DNA of 64,000 bases from Asterella californica (Eukaryota > Streptophyta > Marchantiopsida > Marchantiales > Aytoniaceae): positions 40,237,501 to 40,301,500 of the forward strand of contig JAYKYS010000001.1 in assembly GCA_036924285.1 (NCBI GenBank), read 5' to 3'. This document shows, in pieces, positions 1 through 9,195 of the stretch (position 1 is the stretch's first letter; each line of letters starts with the position of its first letter). A program made the translations under genes and the position numbers. The notes beneath the pieces are model-generated. The model saw only the letters and a program-made list of their open reading frames with translations. It had not been told where the DNA came from and did no database searches.

Positions 1-385
1 GAATTTTATTTTCCTGTGAAACTTTCCAGTGTTTTAGATTGGCTGATAACCTATCTAAGACAAAAGAAATCATAGGAAAAGGTGGTCTAGAGAGGGAGCA
101 ATGATTTTTCAAAATTGAGGGGGTCTATTCGTGAGAGTTGAGGAATTCTGTTCTCTGGAAAAAGTTTACAGTCAGTGTCAGATTTTCTGTGAATTTTATT
201 TTCCTGAGAAACTTTCCAGTGTTTTAGAGTGGCTGATAAGCTATCCAGGACAAAAGAAATCATGAGAAGATGAGGTCTGAAGAGGGAGAAAGGATTTTTC
301 AAAGTGGAGGGGGTTGACAACCATGAGGGAAGTGAAAATATACAAATTTCAGTTCTCTGAAAATTTGTACAGTCATCACCATCTC
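1..385 (+). repeat. 190-bp tandem duplication in element leader
   Basis: The unit beginning GAATTTTATTTTCCTG at 1 recurs at 191. The copies remain alignable to their 3' ends (GTTCTCTG...ACAGTCA in both), with scattered substitutions and small indels in the second half. It lies just upstream of the first small ORF of the retroelement and may be part of its 5' untranslated leader. The first copy may continue to the left of the window, so more units are possible. Confidence 0.85.
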
Positions 386-529
386 TTCTGATTAGGGAAG
401 TTTCTGTTGAAACTTCATGATTTAGTAGCTTGGAGGTTGAGCTACTGGAGACCACAAAAATCTTGGAGAGATCTCTTACCAACTAAGAGAGATACGTTTC
501 GGCATACAAGGAGGTCTTGAAGATACGTC

Positions 530-847
530 ATGGGGAATCCAGTTCGAATGACGAGGTGGAAGAAGAGACGTTTAGGAGTTCGAACAGAGACGGAGAAGCC
601 CAAGTTAAGTATAGATGAGTTACGAACACGCATCTATAGCACTTGGGGTGCCCTCTTTACTCTATACGAAGAAGCTTCCGCGACAATTGGCACAGATTTG
701 AAGAAAGTCGAGTTTAAAGCATCATTCACTATGGAGGCCACGAATGCTCCTGGTGAAATAGAGTTGGATCCTTACAAGAGTGAGTTCAAGATGTCTGTTG
801 TGATGAGTACAAACGAGGGTGAGGAGGATCATATCTTTGATAGTTAA
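530..847 (+). CDS. Pre-gag ORF A, 105 aa, unrecognised
   Basis: The ORF has a true ATG at 530 and a TAA stop at 845-847. The first 25 residues are basic (MGNPVRMTRWKKRRLGVR...) and the tail is acidic (ending EGEEDHIFDS). I see no known domain, signal peptide or membrane segment. It lies between the duplicated leader and a zinc-knuckle ORF on the same strand as gag-pol, which suggests an accessory ORF of the retroelement. It could instead be a chance ORF of modest length or an exon of something larger; there is no start-context or homology evidence. Confidence 0.35.
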   Translation: MGNPVRMTRWKKRRLGVRTETEKPKLSIDELRTRIYSTWGALFTLYEEASATIGTDLKKVEFKASFTMEATNAPGEIELDPYKSEFKMSVVMSTNEGEEDHIFDS

Positions 848-985
848 TATTAGATTAGATTTTATTTCGTGTATAGCATGTATAATGCACGATTTCTAAT
901 ATAAAGCTCGGAAGAGTTAAGAAAGTAATGTAGAATTATTTTCCTCTATGATATTTTGTCCACTTAATGGTTGAGAAGGTGCAAC

Positions 986-1462
986 ATGAGTGGAAATTCA
1001 AAAGATTGGAAAGTTAGACTTAGAAACCTTCCTCAAGGTTTAGATGTCATAGTAAGCGTCGGAGAGAGCTCGAAAGAGATTATCGTTGAGTTTGAGAACC
1101 CTAGTACAAAACCTCAAGTAGAATCTCCGAGGAGAAGAGTAGAAACCGACTTGTGGTGTTATTTCTGTAGAGGGTTGGGACATAAAGTAGTGAATTGTCC
1201 AACTAGAATCAGAACCGAGAGAGCTAAAGGGAAGCGGGAGTTTACTGATTTAAGTCTTCGAGTGGGTCCATCGTCACCAGCGCCAATTCATCTTCTAGGC
1301 GAAGATCCTTGTCCAAGTTGTGGAGTGGGTGATCTATCAAGAGGACACAAGTGCGTCGATGTGGCCGCCCTACTTACGTCAGTAGTCGAGAAGTTGGACG
1401 AGACTCAAAGAGCTGAGACGGAGAAGTTGTCGACTTCAAAAGAGGACTCGGTTGAGTTGTGA
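986..1462 (+). CDS. Pre-gag CCHC zinc-knuckle protein, 158 aa
   Basis: I start at the first ATG, 986; the frame is open slightly upstream but only from a TTG. A perfect retroviral-type zinc knuckle, CX2CX4HX4C (CYFCRGLGHKVVNCP), sits at about residues 58-72. A second Cys/His cluster (CPSCGVGDLSRGHKC) follows at about 109-123. The C-terminus is a charged, helix-prone segment. CCHC knuckles bind single-stranded nucleic acid and usually belong to Gag nucleocapsid, yet this ORF is separate from the gag-pol at 1676, which has its own knuckle. It may be an extra nucleocapsid-like accessory factor of the element. The stop TGA overlaps the next ATG. Confidence 0.55.
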   Translation: MSGNSKDWKVRLRNLPQGLDVIVSVGESSKEIIVEFENPSTKPQVESPRRRVETDLWCYFCRGLGHKVVNCPTRIRTERAKGKREFTDLSLRVGPSSPAPIHLLGEDPCPSCGVGDLSRGHKCVDVAALLTSVVEKLDETQRAETEKLSTSKEDSVEL

Positions 1463-1626
1463 TGGAGATCGTCATTCGAATGGTGGAGAAGGCGGTGATG
1501 CGACTCAGACTCATGATTACCTTGGGAGAAGAGATGGCACAAGAGGTGTTGTTACAACCATTTCCTTTCATTTTACCTATGGTAGATTATTCGCGAATGG
1601 AATTGGTGATGTTCGTACTCTTTTAG
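1462..1626 (+). CDS. Small overlapping ORF, 54 aa
   Basis: The ATG at 1462 overlaps the TGA of the preceding zinc-knuckle ORF (sequence TGATG). The frame runs 54 codons to TAG at 1624-1626, 50 bases before the gag-pol ATG. The product is hydrophobic and methionine-rich (ends MELVMFVLF). No homology is recognised. The stop/start overlap is the arrangement used for termination-reinitiation, but one ORF of this length is weak evidence of coding. Confidence 0.2.
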   Translation: MEIVIRMVEKAVMRLRLMITLGEEMAQEVLLQPFPFILPMVDYSRMELVMFVLF

Positions 1627-1675
1627 CGAGTAGTTATTGCACGACGATTAGAAGAGTAGAAAGAGTAGTTACAAG

Positions 1676-4600
1676 ATGGGAAAGCTACCCGTGTTTCATG
1701 GGAAGGACAATGAAGATGTAGAACCGTTTGTTCGAGACTTCAAAAGAGGTTGCATCGGAAACAACGTGAGAAGGAAGGAAGAATGGGTGTTGTTACTGCT
1801 AGAGTTTTTAGAAGATTTTGCTCTTACGTGGTATGAAGACCGAGTGAAGAGCCAGACACCTGGTGCAGTTGAGGACACATGGGAGACGTTGAGTAATGCA
1901 CTCATCGAAGAATTTCTTCCAGAAGAGAGTTATGAGAAGCTCATGGTGGAGCTTACTCATTTGAAGCAACGTGACGACGAGAAAGTTCGGCAATATGCCG
2001 AAAGGGTGGATAAGTTGGAGCAACGGTTTCGGACGGTCCTACGGAAGAGTGGAGACAATGTGGAACTAACGATGGCGGGGATTGGAGCAGTGCTGACCAA
2101 GAACTTGGTGGGAGGGTTGAGACCTTCAATTCGAACCCAAGTGAGGTACGAGAAGCCAGCAACCAAAGCGGAGGCCATCAAGATAGCGACAAATATGGAA
2201 GAGAGTTTGGATGAAGGAGATATCATCCAACCTCATCATGCTACTCTGGTGTCAACTCCGACTCCTGGTGTAGCCACAACGATCGCACCTGCACCATCAC
2301 AATTGGTGATTGCTTCAACGTCAACTCCTACTCCAACGGTGGTGCCAAGACCGTTTGTCCCAACAACGATGTCTACTGCCACCTCTGATTTTCATGCCGA
2401 GCTGAAGAGCATCACTGACACTCTTGCGGATCTCAAGATAAACGTGGTACAGTTACGAGAATGGAGGAACAAAGGTGGAGGAGGAGGTCAAAGAGGTTAC
2501 GACAACAATCCCAACCGAGGAAATCAAGGTAACTTTGGAGGCAACCAAGGTAACTTTGGAGGAATCACTTGTTGGACGTGTGGAGGTTCTCATTTTCAGC
2601 GAAATTGTCCTAACAACGGAGCAAGAAGTGCCGAAGCTGTCAGAATGAATGTGGGTGGAGGAAATCCATCACAAGGACGAGACAAGGGGGTGGCTACTAT
2701 CGATGTCGTGCGAGATCCCATCTACGAGAAAGGAGAGAGTTCAAACTCTTCTCATGCACCGGTGGAGCTTTTAGCTCAAGAAAGGAAAAGAACTCGATTT
2801 TCTGATGAACCGGTTTTCATGGAGGAATCAGCTAGTAGAAGCACTCGTTCGAGTAATGTTTCGAGTACACCAAGGGAGCCAAGAAGGAAGCTGGGGATGG
2901 CGGATTTCACCATTTCATCTTCCCAAGCGGGATATGATGTGGTTGAAGATGTGGGTGCTCAGAAAGCCAACATCACTGTTGGACAACTGATCGCACTTAA
3001 TCCCAGCTTACGAAGGGAACTCAGAGGAGGACTGAGTTCTAAGAGAAGCAAGAAGAAGAAACCCAAGAGCAAGACGTCAAAGTCTGTGGGAGTTGGTGTG
3101 GTGGATGTGCATGCTTCAGAGGTATGCACTAGGGCTTCAAAGATTGAAGTCCGGTTGAATGGTCACTACGTCTCTGACGTATTGGTGGATGGAGGGTCGG
3201 CTGTAAACGCCATATCGGAGAGATTGATGAAGAAGTTGGGGATGGAACCAACTCGCCCGGCTAGCATTGTCGTGGGGATGGCTAACAAGCAACGGGTAAG
3301 ACCTCTTGGTGTGTTAGAGAAGGTGGTCGTGTCTGTGATGGGAGTTCAAACATTGATGTCCTTTCAAGTGTTAAAGGACTCTAGTTATGATTTGCTCCTA
3401 GGTAGGCCTTGGTTGAGAGCTGTGCGCACCACGGATAGGTGGCACAAGGGATACTTACGAATTGGGCCTAGAGATCATAGAGTGATAGTTCCTCTCTCGG
3501 GTGTTGGAGTTGTGACTTCTGACTCTGATAGACCCACTAGTGACTACTGGGAATCTGATACGGAGGATGATCAGAGTGTCTCGGAAGTAGATACTGGGGA
3601 TTCTTACGACCAAGAATCCTCGTCTGAGGATGAAGGATTTGGTCGAGACGAATCAGTACATCAGCTTAGTGCTATTGACTTGTTGCCTCGACCAGCAGTG
3701 GAGAAAGATCCTGACAAAGAAGAGTTGAGTGAGGCAGAGATTGTGAGAAGACTCTCTACCTTGAAGTTTGGTATCAATGTCACTCAAGAGGAGAAAAGTA
3801 GATTCCTAGATATATTTCGAAAATATATCCATGTGTTTGCTTTCAGCTACAAGGATTTGAAGGAGGTGACTCTCGAGACTCATCGAATCGAATTGGAGGA
3901 GCACGCAAGACCAGTTCGACAGAAGCAGAGAAGGGTCAATCCCACAACGGCAATGATGGTCAAGGAGGAGATAGACAAGTTGAAGGAGGCGAGTTTCATC
4001 TATGAGGTGGAGAACTCAGAATGGGTTTCACCCATTGTGATTGTCAAGAAGAAGAATGGTAAGCTGCGAGTGTGCATAGACTATAAGAAGCTGAATGCAG
4101 TTACCAAGAAGGACTATTATCCTCTACCATTTATAGATGAGATTTTGGAGGAAGTTGCCGGTCATGAGTGGTACAGCTTTGGTGATGGTTATAGTGGATA
4201 CAACCAGATCAAGATAGCACAGGAGTACCAGCAGTTGACTACTTTCACTACTCCTTGGGGAACATTTGCATTTCGAGTGATGCCATTCGGACTGTGTAAT
4301 GCTCCGGCCACGTTTCAGAGGTTCATGAACAAGGTGTTTGAACCATTCATAGGGAAGTTTGTTCGGGATTTCATTGACGATTTCTGTGTGTACGGACGAA
4401 AGGAGGACCACTTTGATCATGTGATCAAAGTTTTGCAGCGGTTGGAGCAAGCCAACGCTTCTCTAAATCCAGAGAAGTGCATCTTTGGCTGCGAAGAAGG
4501 TCTGCTGTTAGGGCACATCATTTCCAAGAATGGGATTGCGGTAGATCCTGAGAAGGTGAAGAAGATTGTGGATCTTCCATTTCCGATCAACTTGACAAAG

Positions 4601-6562
4601 TTGAGGCAGTTTCTTGGCATGGTTGGATATTATCGTAGGTTTGTCTTTTCCTTCTCAAACAAAGCAATAGCTTTGACTATGTACATGAAGAAGGGAGTTG
4701 ATTTTGACTTGATAGTGCATGATCAGAAGGCAAAGGAAGCATTTGAGGAGCTGAAAAAGGCATTAGTGACAGCTCCTATACTTGCTAAACCTGAGTGGAG
4801 TAAAGCATTTATTCTGTATACGGATGCCTCCAATGTAGCAATCGGATGTACATTAAGTCAGCTAGATGGAGATGGGCATGATCATCCTATAGCTTATGCT
4901 AGTAGGCAGATGGTTCCAGCGGAGAAGAATTACTCCGTGACTGAACGAGAAGGATTAGCGGTGATCTTTGGATTGAAGAAATTTCGACACTACTTGCTAG
5001 GAGGGAAATTTTCCATAGTCACAGATCACAAGGCTTTAAAGTATATCTTTAATAAGCCTAATGCCGAAGGTCGTATTGCTCGTTGGAAGATCCTTCTAAC
5101 AGAATACGATTATGTGATCGAAGATAGACCAGGGAAAAAGCATGCGAATGCTGATCTTTTGTCGAGGGCTTATGATGATGAGGGAGAAGAACCATTTGAC
5201 GATTCGTTTCCAGACGAGCATCTGATGACCATCACAAGCATTGAGGAGATACCGGACGAGTATAAGGAAATCTGGAGTTTCCTTGCAGATGGCTCTTTTC
5301 CGGAAGGTATGCATACCCGAGAACGTAACGCGTTGATCAAGAGATGCAAACCTTACACCATGGTGGAGGGAATTCTATTTCATCAAGGAGCAGATGGCTT
5401 ACTAAGGAGAGCAGTTGGTCAGAAGGAGGCGTTCAAGCTGATGCACGAGTTTCACGATGGCACTGTTTGCGGAGGTCACTTTGCTGGTAAGATAACAGCT
5501 TTCAAGATTTTGGATGCGGGTTATCACTGGAGAGGGATTTTCAAGGAGTGTTTAGACTATTGCAAAACTTGCGATGTATGTCAAGCATTTGCTCTGAAGT
5601 CTACTAGAACACCTCCGTTAAGATCAATTCCAATATTAGGACCATTTGAGAAGTGGGGTATTGACTTTGTAGGTCCTCTCAATAAGACACCTCGAGGAAA
5701 TAGATACATTGTAGTCGCCACTGACTATTGTACCAAGTGGGTAGAGGCTAGACCTTTGAGAGAGACCAATGAAACAGAAGTCGGTAGATTCTTATGGGAG
5801 AGGATCATCACCAGATTTGGATGTCCGTTAGAGTTGGTCTCGGATAGAGGAGGAGAGTTTGTAGGGAGCATGACTACTGCTATGCTACAACACTTTTCTA
5901 TCAAGCCACGAGTAACGACCTCATACAAACCAAATGCTAATGGTCTTGCGGAAAAGACCAATCTTACACTTTGTATGATGCTCGCCAAAGATGCTGGTGT
6001 TGAGACTGCGAAACATACTTGGGATAAGAGGCTACATGCTATCTTATGGGAGTATCGAACGACAACAAAGACTTCTACTGGGTACTCCCCATTTCGACTG
6101 GTTTATGGAGTGGAGTCCAAGTTGCCGATCCAATTCGAATTGGATACTTTTCAAACTATTCAACGAAAGTTGAAGAGGTCGAGAGGAGAAGACGTGGTCA
6201 GATCAAGAAGGGAGCAACTCATGGAGTTGGAAGAGACCCGAGCGGTAGCAATGATCCGGATGGAACGAGCTCAGGCGTATCAAAAGAAGAGTTACGACAA
6301 ACGGTTGGGCAAGAGGGAGGTAAAACCTTTTCAAGTCGGAGATTGGGTTATGTTGTATGATGCTATCAGATTCAAGAGGGCTAGGAAGAAGTTTCTTCCG
6401 AGATATTTTGGTCCTTTTGTTGTAGATAAGGTGTGGAGCAACTTCACATATGACCTTCAGGAGCTGGGAGGAAGGAGATTCGATCGGGTAAATCATGACA
6501 AGTTGAAGTTGTTTCATCAACGAAAGTTCTCTCTTCACTCCGAGGACGGAGCGAAAATTTAG
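1676..6562 (+). CDS. Ty3/gypsy gag-pol polyprotein, 1628 aa
   Basis: A single open frame runs from the ATG at 1676. Domains in order: a retrotransposon Gag domain (about 15-180, with W..L...F...Y spacing and QYAERVDKLEQRF); a Pro/Thr-rich linker; a zinc knuckle CWTCGGSHFQRNC (about 298-310); a retropepsin-like protease with DGGSAVN (about 505) in place of the usual D-S/T-G; reverse transcriptase with active site FIDDF (about 899) after MPFGLCNAPATFQR; RNase H with YTDAS (about 1048); integrase with an HHCC finger (about 1254-1302) and a DD35E core (D in GIDF about 1328, D in VSDRGGEF about 1389, E in GLAEKTN about 1425); and a C-terminal GPF module. No chromodomain is seen. Integrase lies after RNase H, which makes this Ty3/gypsy and not copia. 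The product would copy element RNA to DNA and integrate it. The frame is unbroken, unlike the other gypsy copies here. Confidence 0.95.
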   Translation: MGKLPVFHGKDNEDVEPFVRDFKRGCIGNNVRRKEEWVLLLLEFLEDFALTWYEDRVKSQTPGAVEDTWETLSNALIEEFLPEESYEKLMVELTHLKQRDDEKVRQYAERVDKLEQRFRTVLRKSGDNVELTMAGIGAVLTKNLVGGLRPSIRTQVRYEKPATKAEAIKIATNMEESLDEGDIIQPHHATLVSTPTPGVATTIAPAPSQLVIASTSTPTPTVVPRPFVPTTMSTATSDFHAELKSITDTLADLKINVVQLREWRNKGGGGGQRGYDNNPNRGNQGNFGGNQGNFGGITCWTCGGSHFQRNCPNNGARSAEAVRMNVGGGNPSQGRDKGVATIDVVRDPIYEKGESSNSSHAPVELLAQERKRTRFSDEPVFMEESASRSTRSSNVSSTPREPRRKLGMADFTISSSQAGYDVVEDVGAQKANITVGQLIALNPSLRRELRGGLSSKRSKKKKPKSKTSKSVGVGVVDVHASEVCTRASKIEVRLNGHYVSDVLVDGGSAVNAISERLMKKLGMEPTRPASIVVGMANKQRVRPLGVLEKVVVSVMGVQTLMSFQVLKDSSYDLLLGRPWLRAVRTTDRWHKGYLRIGPRDHRVIVPLSGVGVVTSDSDRPTSDYWESDTEDDQSVSEVDTGDSYDQESSSEDEGFGRDESVHQLSAIDLLPRPAVEKDPDKEELSEAEIVRRLSTLKFGINVTQEEKSRFLDIFRKYIHVFAFSYKDLKEVTLETHRIELEEHARPVRQKQRRVNPTTAMMVKEEIDKLKEASFIYEVENSEWVSPIVIVKKKNGKLRVCIDYKKLNAVTKKDYYPLPFIDEILEEVAGHEWYSFGDGYSGYNQIKIAQEYQQLTTFTTPWGTFAFRVMPFGLCNAPATFQRFMNKVFEPFIGKFVRDFIDDFCVYGRKEDHFDHVIKVLQRLEQANASLNPEKCIFGCEEGLLLGHIISKNGIAVDPEKVKKIVDLPFPINLTKLRQFLGMVGYYRRFVFSFSNKAIALTMYMKKGVDFDLIVHDQKAKEAFEELKKALVTAPILAKPEWSKAFILYTDASNVAIGCTLSQLDGDGHDHPIAYASRQMVPAEKNYSVTEREGLAVIFGLKKFRHYLLGGKFSIVTDHKALKYIFNKPNAEGRIARWKILLTEYDYVIEDRPGKKHANADLLSRAYDDEGEEPFDDSFPDEHLMTITSIEEIPDEYKEIWSFLADGSFPEGMHTRERNALIKRCKPYTMVEGILFHQGADGLLRRAVGQKEAFKLMHEFHDGTVCGGHFAGKITAFKILDAGYHWRGIFKECLDYCKTCDVCQAFALKSTRTPPLRSIPILGPFEKWGIDFVGPLNKTPRGNRYIVVATDYCTKWVEARPLRETNETEVGRFLWERIITRFGCPLELVSDRGGEFVGSMTTAMLQHFSIKPRVTTSYKPNANGLAEKTNLTLCMMLAKDAGVETAKHTWDKRLHAILWEYRTTTKTSTGYSPFRLVYGVESKLPIQFELDTFQTIQRKLKRSRGEDVVRSRREQLMELEETRAVAMIRMERAQAYQKKSYDKRLGKREVKPFQVGDWVMLYDAIRFKRARKKFLPRYFGPFVVDKVWSNFTYDLQELGGRRFDRVNHDKLKLFHQRKFSLHSEDGAKI

Positions 6563-6575
6563 TCCGGGGGTAAAA
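6563..6575 (+). other. Polypurine tract
   Basis: TCCGGGGGTAAAA lies between the gag-pol stop codon and the TGTAAC that opens the 3' LTR. This is the position of the plus-strand primer in LTR retrotransposons. Its G-run followed by A-run is typical. Confidence 0.7.
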
Positions 6576-7527
6576 TGTAACGACCTATGTTACACATAGG
6601 AAGTTTGTCAATTAGTAAGGTGTTTAGTTATAACTAAGGGTTGAGAATGTTTATTTGCTGCCAAAGTACTTTTAGGAGGTATCAAGTTAGTCATGACTAG
6701 CTAAAAGTTAGTTATGGTTAAACTTAGCTGTACTTTTGGCAGAATTCAGATATTTGCTAAAGAGTGAGCACTACTATCTTGTCATCTTGTCTAAAAGGTA
6801 GAAAGGAGGTGGAAAGTATCTCTTATCTCCTTTTTGACTTGATATTAGTGGTTGGATTAAAGTTGTGGACTTTGTGGGCATTAAAAACAAGAAGAGATTC
6901 CACATGTTTCCTTTTTAGTGGGTCCTAGTGTAGAGGGGGGGTGGAAATTCGAGATTCCTTGAGAATATTCCAGAATCCTTCTAGAAGTTGTTGACTTTGA
7001 AGGAATAAGCCCATGTGAAAAGGTAAAAAGCCCATGTGATCAATGCTTTTACCTTAAGTAATATCTTAGTAAAACCCGGTAAAAGTAGTTACGGCTGAGT
7101 TACCGGAGGGTACCAAAGTAAAAACCTAGAATGTATAAATAGAGGAGTAGAGAAGAGCTCCTCATCCTTGTTTTCACATCGTCGTAATGACAACTTGAGT
7201 AATATAGAGAGTGTGGGATATTTTTAGCATGTGAGAACTTGAGAGACGTCGTTAGAATGGAGGATTTTAGTGGATGAGATTATGGAGATTTTAGTTGATA
7301 AGTTTGTGGGTGTATGAATGAGAGTGAACTTAGCATTTTTCCCTTCAAGATTCATGGTGTGCTTCCATCAAAGCCATCAGAGGTGACCCCTGAGTGAGAG
7401 ACAGGCCCGACAGTTGCAGATTCGTGGATGACGATCGTGGAGGTTGAGAGATCGGGGGGTAGTTGATCGTTAGGACCGCGGAGGGTTTACAGATCAGGCA
7501 CTGACTGATAGTAAGAAGTGGGTTACA
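6576..7527 (+). repeat. 3' LTR of the gypsy element
   Basis: The LTR starts TGTAACGACC directly after the polypurine tract. I place the end at ...GGGTTACA (7527) because it gives a 6-bp terminal inverted repeat, TGTAAC/GTTACA, and a length of 952 bp, normal for the class. A TATA box lies at 7134. The right end is inference: the 5' LTR is outside the window and cannot be compared. Confidence 0.65.
7134..7141 (+). promoter_or_regulatory. LTR TATA box
   Basis: TATAAATA, followed by AGAGGAG, lies about 560 bases into the LTR. Transcription would be expected to start some 30 bases downstream, near 7165, marking the U3/R boundary. The downstream LTR part (about 360 bp) would be R-U5. No other good TATA box is seen in the LTR. 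Confidence 0.5.
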
Positions 7528-8080
7528 TACACGTATGCGTAGTGTGTACTGGACTTCCTAAGATGATTGGCATATCTATGTAAGTACAGAGAAGTGACAT
7601 GAGAAATTGACGAGAACTAAATGCGGCAAGTGCAGACAACCGATCTTGTCCGTGTTAACAGCGAAAACTTTTTCAGTATAGTACTCAGGAGTGGAGAAGT
7701 GGATATTTGAGTGCAGAGGTTTACTTTCAGATGGACCGCTAAACAGTTTTGGAACTTTGCAGGTGGGACTCTGAAGAGAGTCGATATCCTCAGGAAGGTC
7801 ATGGAAAGTGGTAATCAAGGGTGCGCCTCGAAGATCTCTGTGAAATCGTTCTCTCAACTTAGAAGTTCCTGAAAGCGTCCCTCCCTGCTCTTTTCCAAAT
7901 GTTGTTCTTGCATACACTGCAATCCACGTCTACCGACACATATGTCTACATCAACGGCACTATCACAATATCAGTCGAACACTTCTTACTATCAATCATG
8001 AGATTGATCAAGTAAGCACTTACCCGCAGGGGTCCGATCAAGTAACAACATTGGCGCACGGGCCCGACCAAGTAAATTAC
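7528..8080. other. Intergenic, no gene seen
   Basis: There is no supported ORF. From about 7990 the word GATCAAGTAA or a close variant occurs three times (around 8006, 8036 and 8069), each within about 30 bases, just left of the inverted-repeat element. Minus-strand open frames around 7600-7900 lack any recognisable domain. Confidence 0.5.
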
Positions 8081-8742
8081 TGGAAATTGGTCTGATCATA
8101 TCCCCAATATGATCGTTGCGCTTGATCATACCCTTCTTAACATTTGGTTGTTTTATCATACCCTCAACCTGTCATCAACCATCTGACCGGTATACTAAGC
8201 CATGTCACTCTATACTGTCAGCTTGTGAAAAGACACAGTCTGACGTGGGGCGTGCTACAAACGAGCGAGAAAAGATCAGACAGTGCCACAATGGTCCAAG
8301 CGCGAGGATGCATAGACAAGTTAGAGCATTCTAGATGCGACGTGATGCAGAGAAGAAAGCATTAGATAACAAGCATTGAATCCCTGTGAAATGATGCGAT
8401 TCAGCGTGAATCGTCCGGCGCTGGGTAGCGATCCAGCGTGAATTGCTAGCTGCGAAATAGGCATGCAAGGTAAAACAGACATGCGATGCAGCGAACACCC
8501 GGACGAAATAGACATGCGGTGCAACAAAACATAACTCGTAAGGGATGAAACAGACTGTTTCGTCTCTTATGCTATGCACATATATGTATGCCGTGTTGGC
8601 AGTGACATGGCTTGATTTACATGGCACAGTATACCGACCGCATGATCGATGACAGATTGGAGATATGATCAAACAATCAAACGTTAAGAGAGGTATGATC
8701 AAGCACAACGATCGTATTGGAGGTATGATCAAACCAATTTCA
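8081..8742. mobile_element. MITE or foldback-type element with ~130-bp inverted termini
   Basis: The left end (8081-8215, starting TGGAAATTGGTCTGATC) is the reverse complement, with scattered mismatches, of 8610-8742 (ending GATCAAACCAATTTCAG). The shared landmarks are TTGATCATACC, ATGATCGTTG, GTCATC and GGTATACT. The 0.4-kb core holds no domain-bearing ORF. Long inverted termini and no transposase are the layout of a non-autonomous DNA transposon. No target duplication is obvious, and no relative elsewhere in the window was found. Confidence 0.75.
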
Positions 8743-8929
8743 GACAAGCTAAAGATTGATCATAAGGTATAATACGTGTTACATGATCTTACAGTATTTT
8801 ATGTATGTTGTATACTAGTGGTATATTTCTCTATACCATTCTATCCAAAAGTCCATAATATGTCGTTACCGTGGAGAAAACAAACAATATTTCGCTACGA
8901 ATCTCGAGGTCAGTAAATAGGCATCCCCA

Positions 8930-9195
8930 ACGTACTTGTACAGTGAAAATCGTTTTCTCTTAACAGAAAACATGTAAGTGTTATAAAAATATAATGTAAT
9001 AAGCTATAATAAAAAATTAAAATCACTTATATATATTATATGTTAGTCAGTCCTGGAGTAGCCAACGCATCTGGAGAAAACCCATAAGTCAAGAGCTGGC
9101 TGCTGCGCTCCTGGGGGTATAAGACCGGGGCGGAGATTGTAATTCAGCGCCGTTTACTGAAAACATTATTAAGTGTACATGAGGTGAATAAGTAG
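8930..9195 (-). repeat. Dispersed repeat, inverted copy of the 20.4-kb unit
   Basis: Read on the minus strand this matches 20,386-20,690 over about 300 bases. Landmarks in order are GTACAC, GTAAACGGCGCTG, CAGGAGCGCAGC, CTTATGGGTTTTCTC, GTTGGCTACTC, GACTGACTAACATATAATAT and CTGTACAAG. The 20.4-kb copy has an extra hairpin of about 45 bases that is absent here. Confidence 0.85.

Larger units (their letters stand above)
1..7527 (+). mobile_element. Ty3/gypsy LTR retrotransposon, right part
   Basis: The block runs off the left edge. It contains, in order, a tandemly duplicated leader, two or three small ORFs, an intact gag-pol ORF, a polypurine tract touching the stop codon, and a 3' LTR. The 5' LTR and primer binding site lie outside the window: nothing in 1-1675 resembles the 3' LTR. 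The uninterrupted 1628-residue polyprotein and clean PPT/LTR junction suggest a young, possibly still mobile copy. Assigning 1-1675 to the element rests on position and shared strand, because no target-site duplication can be seen. Confidence 0.85.

Noticed and set aside
87..633. Minus-strand open frames over the duplicated leader
   Set aside because: No domain, composition mirrors the repeats, and one overlaps the better-supported plus ORF A.
1452..1721. Plus-strand frame beginning at 1452
   Set aside because: It opens with TTG, overlaps gag-pol in another frame and has no motif; the ATG frame at 1462 is the only plausible small ORF there.
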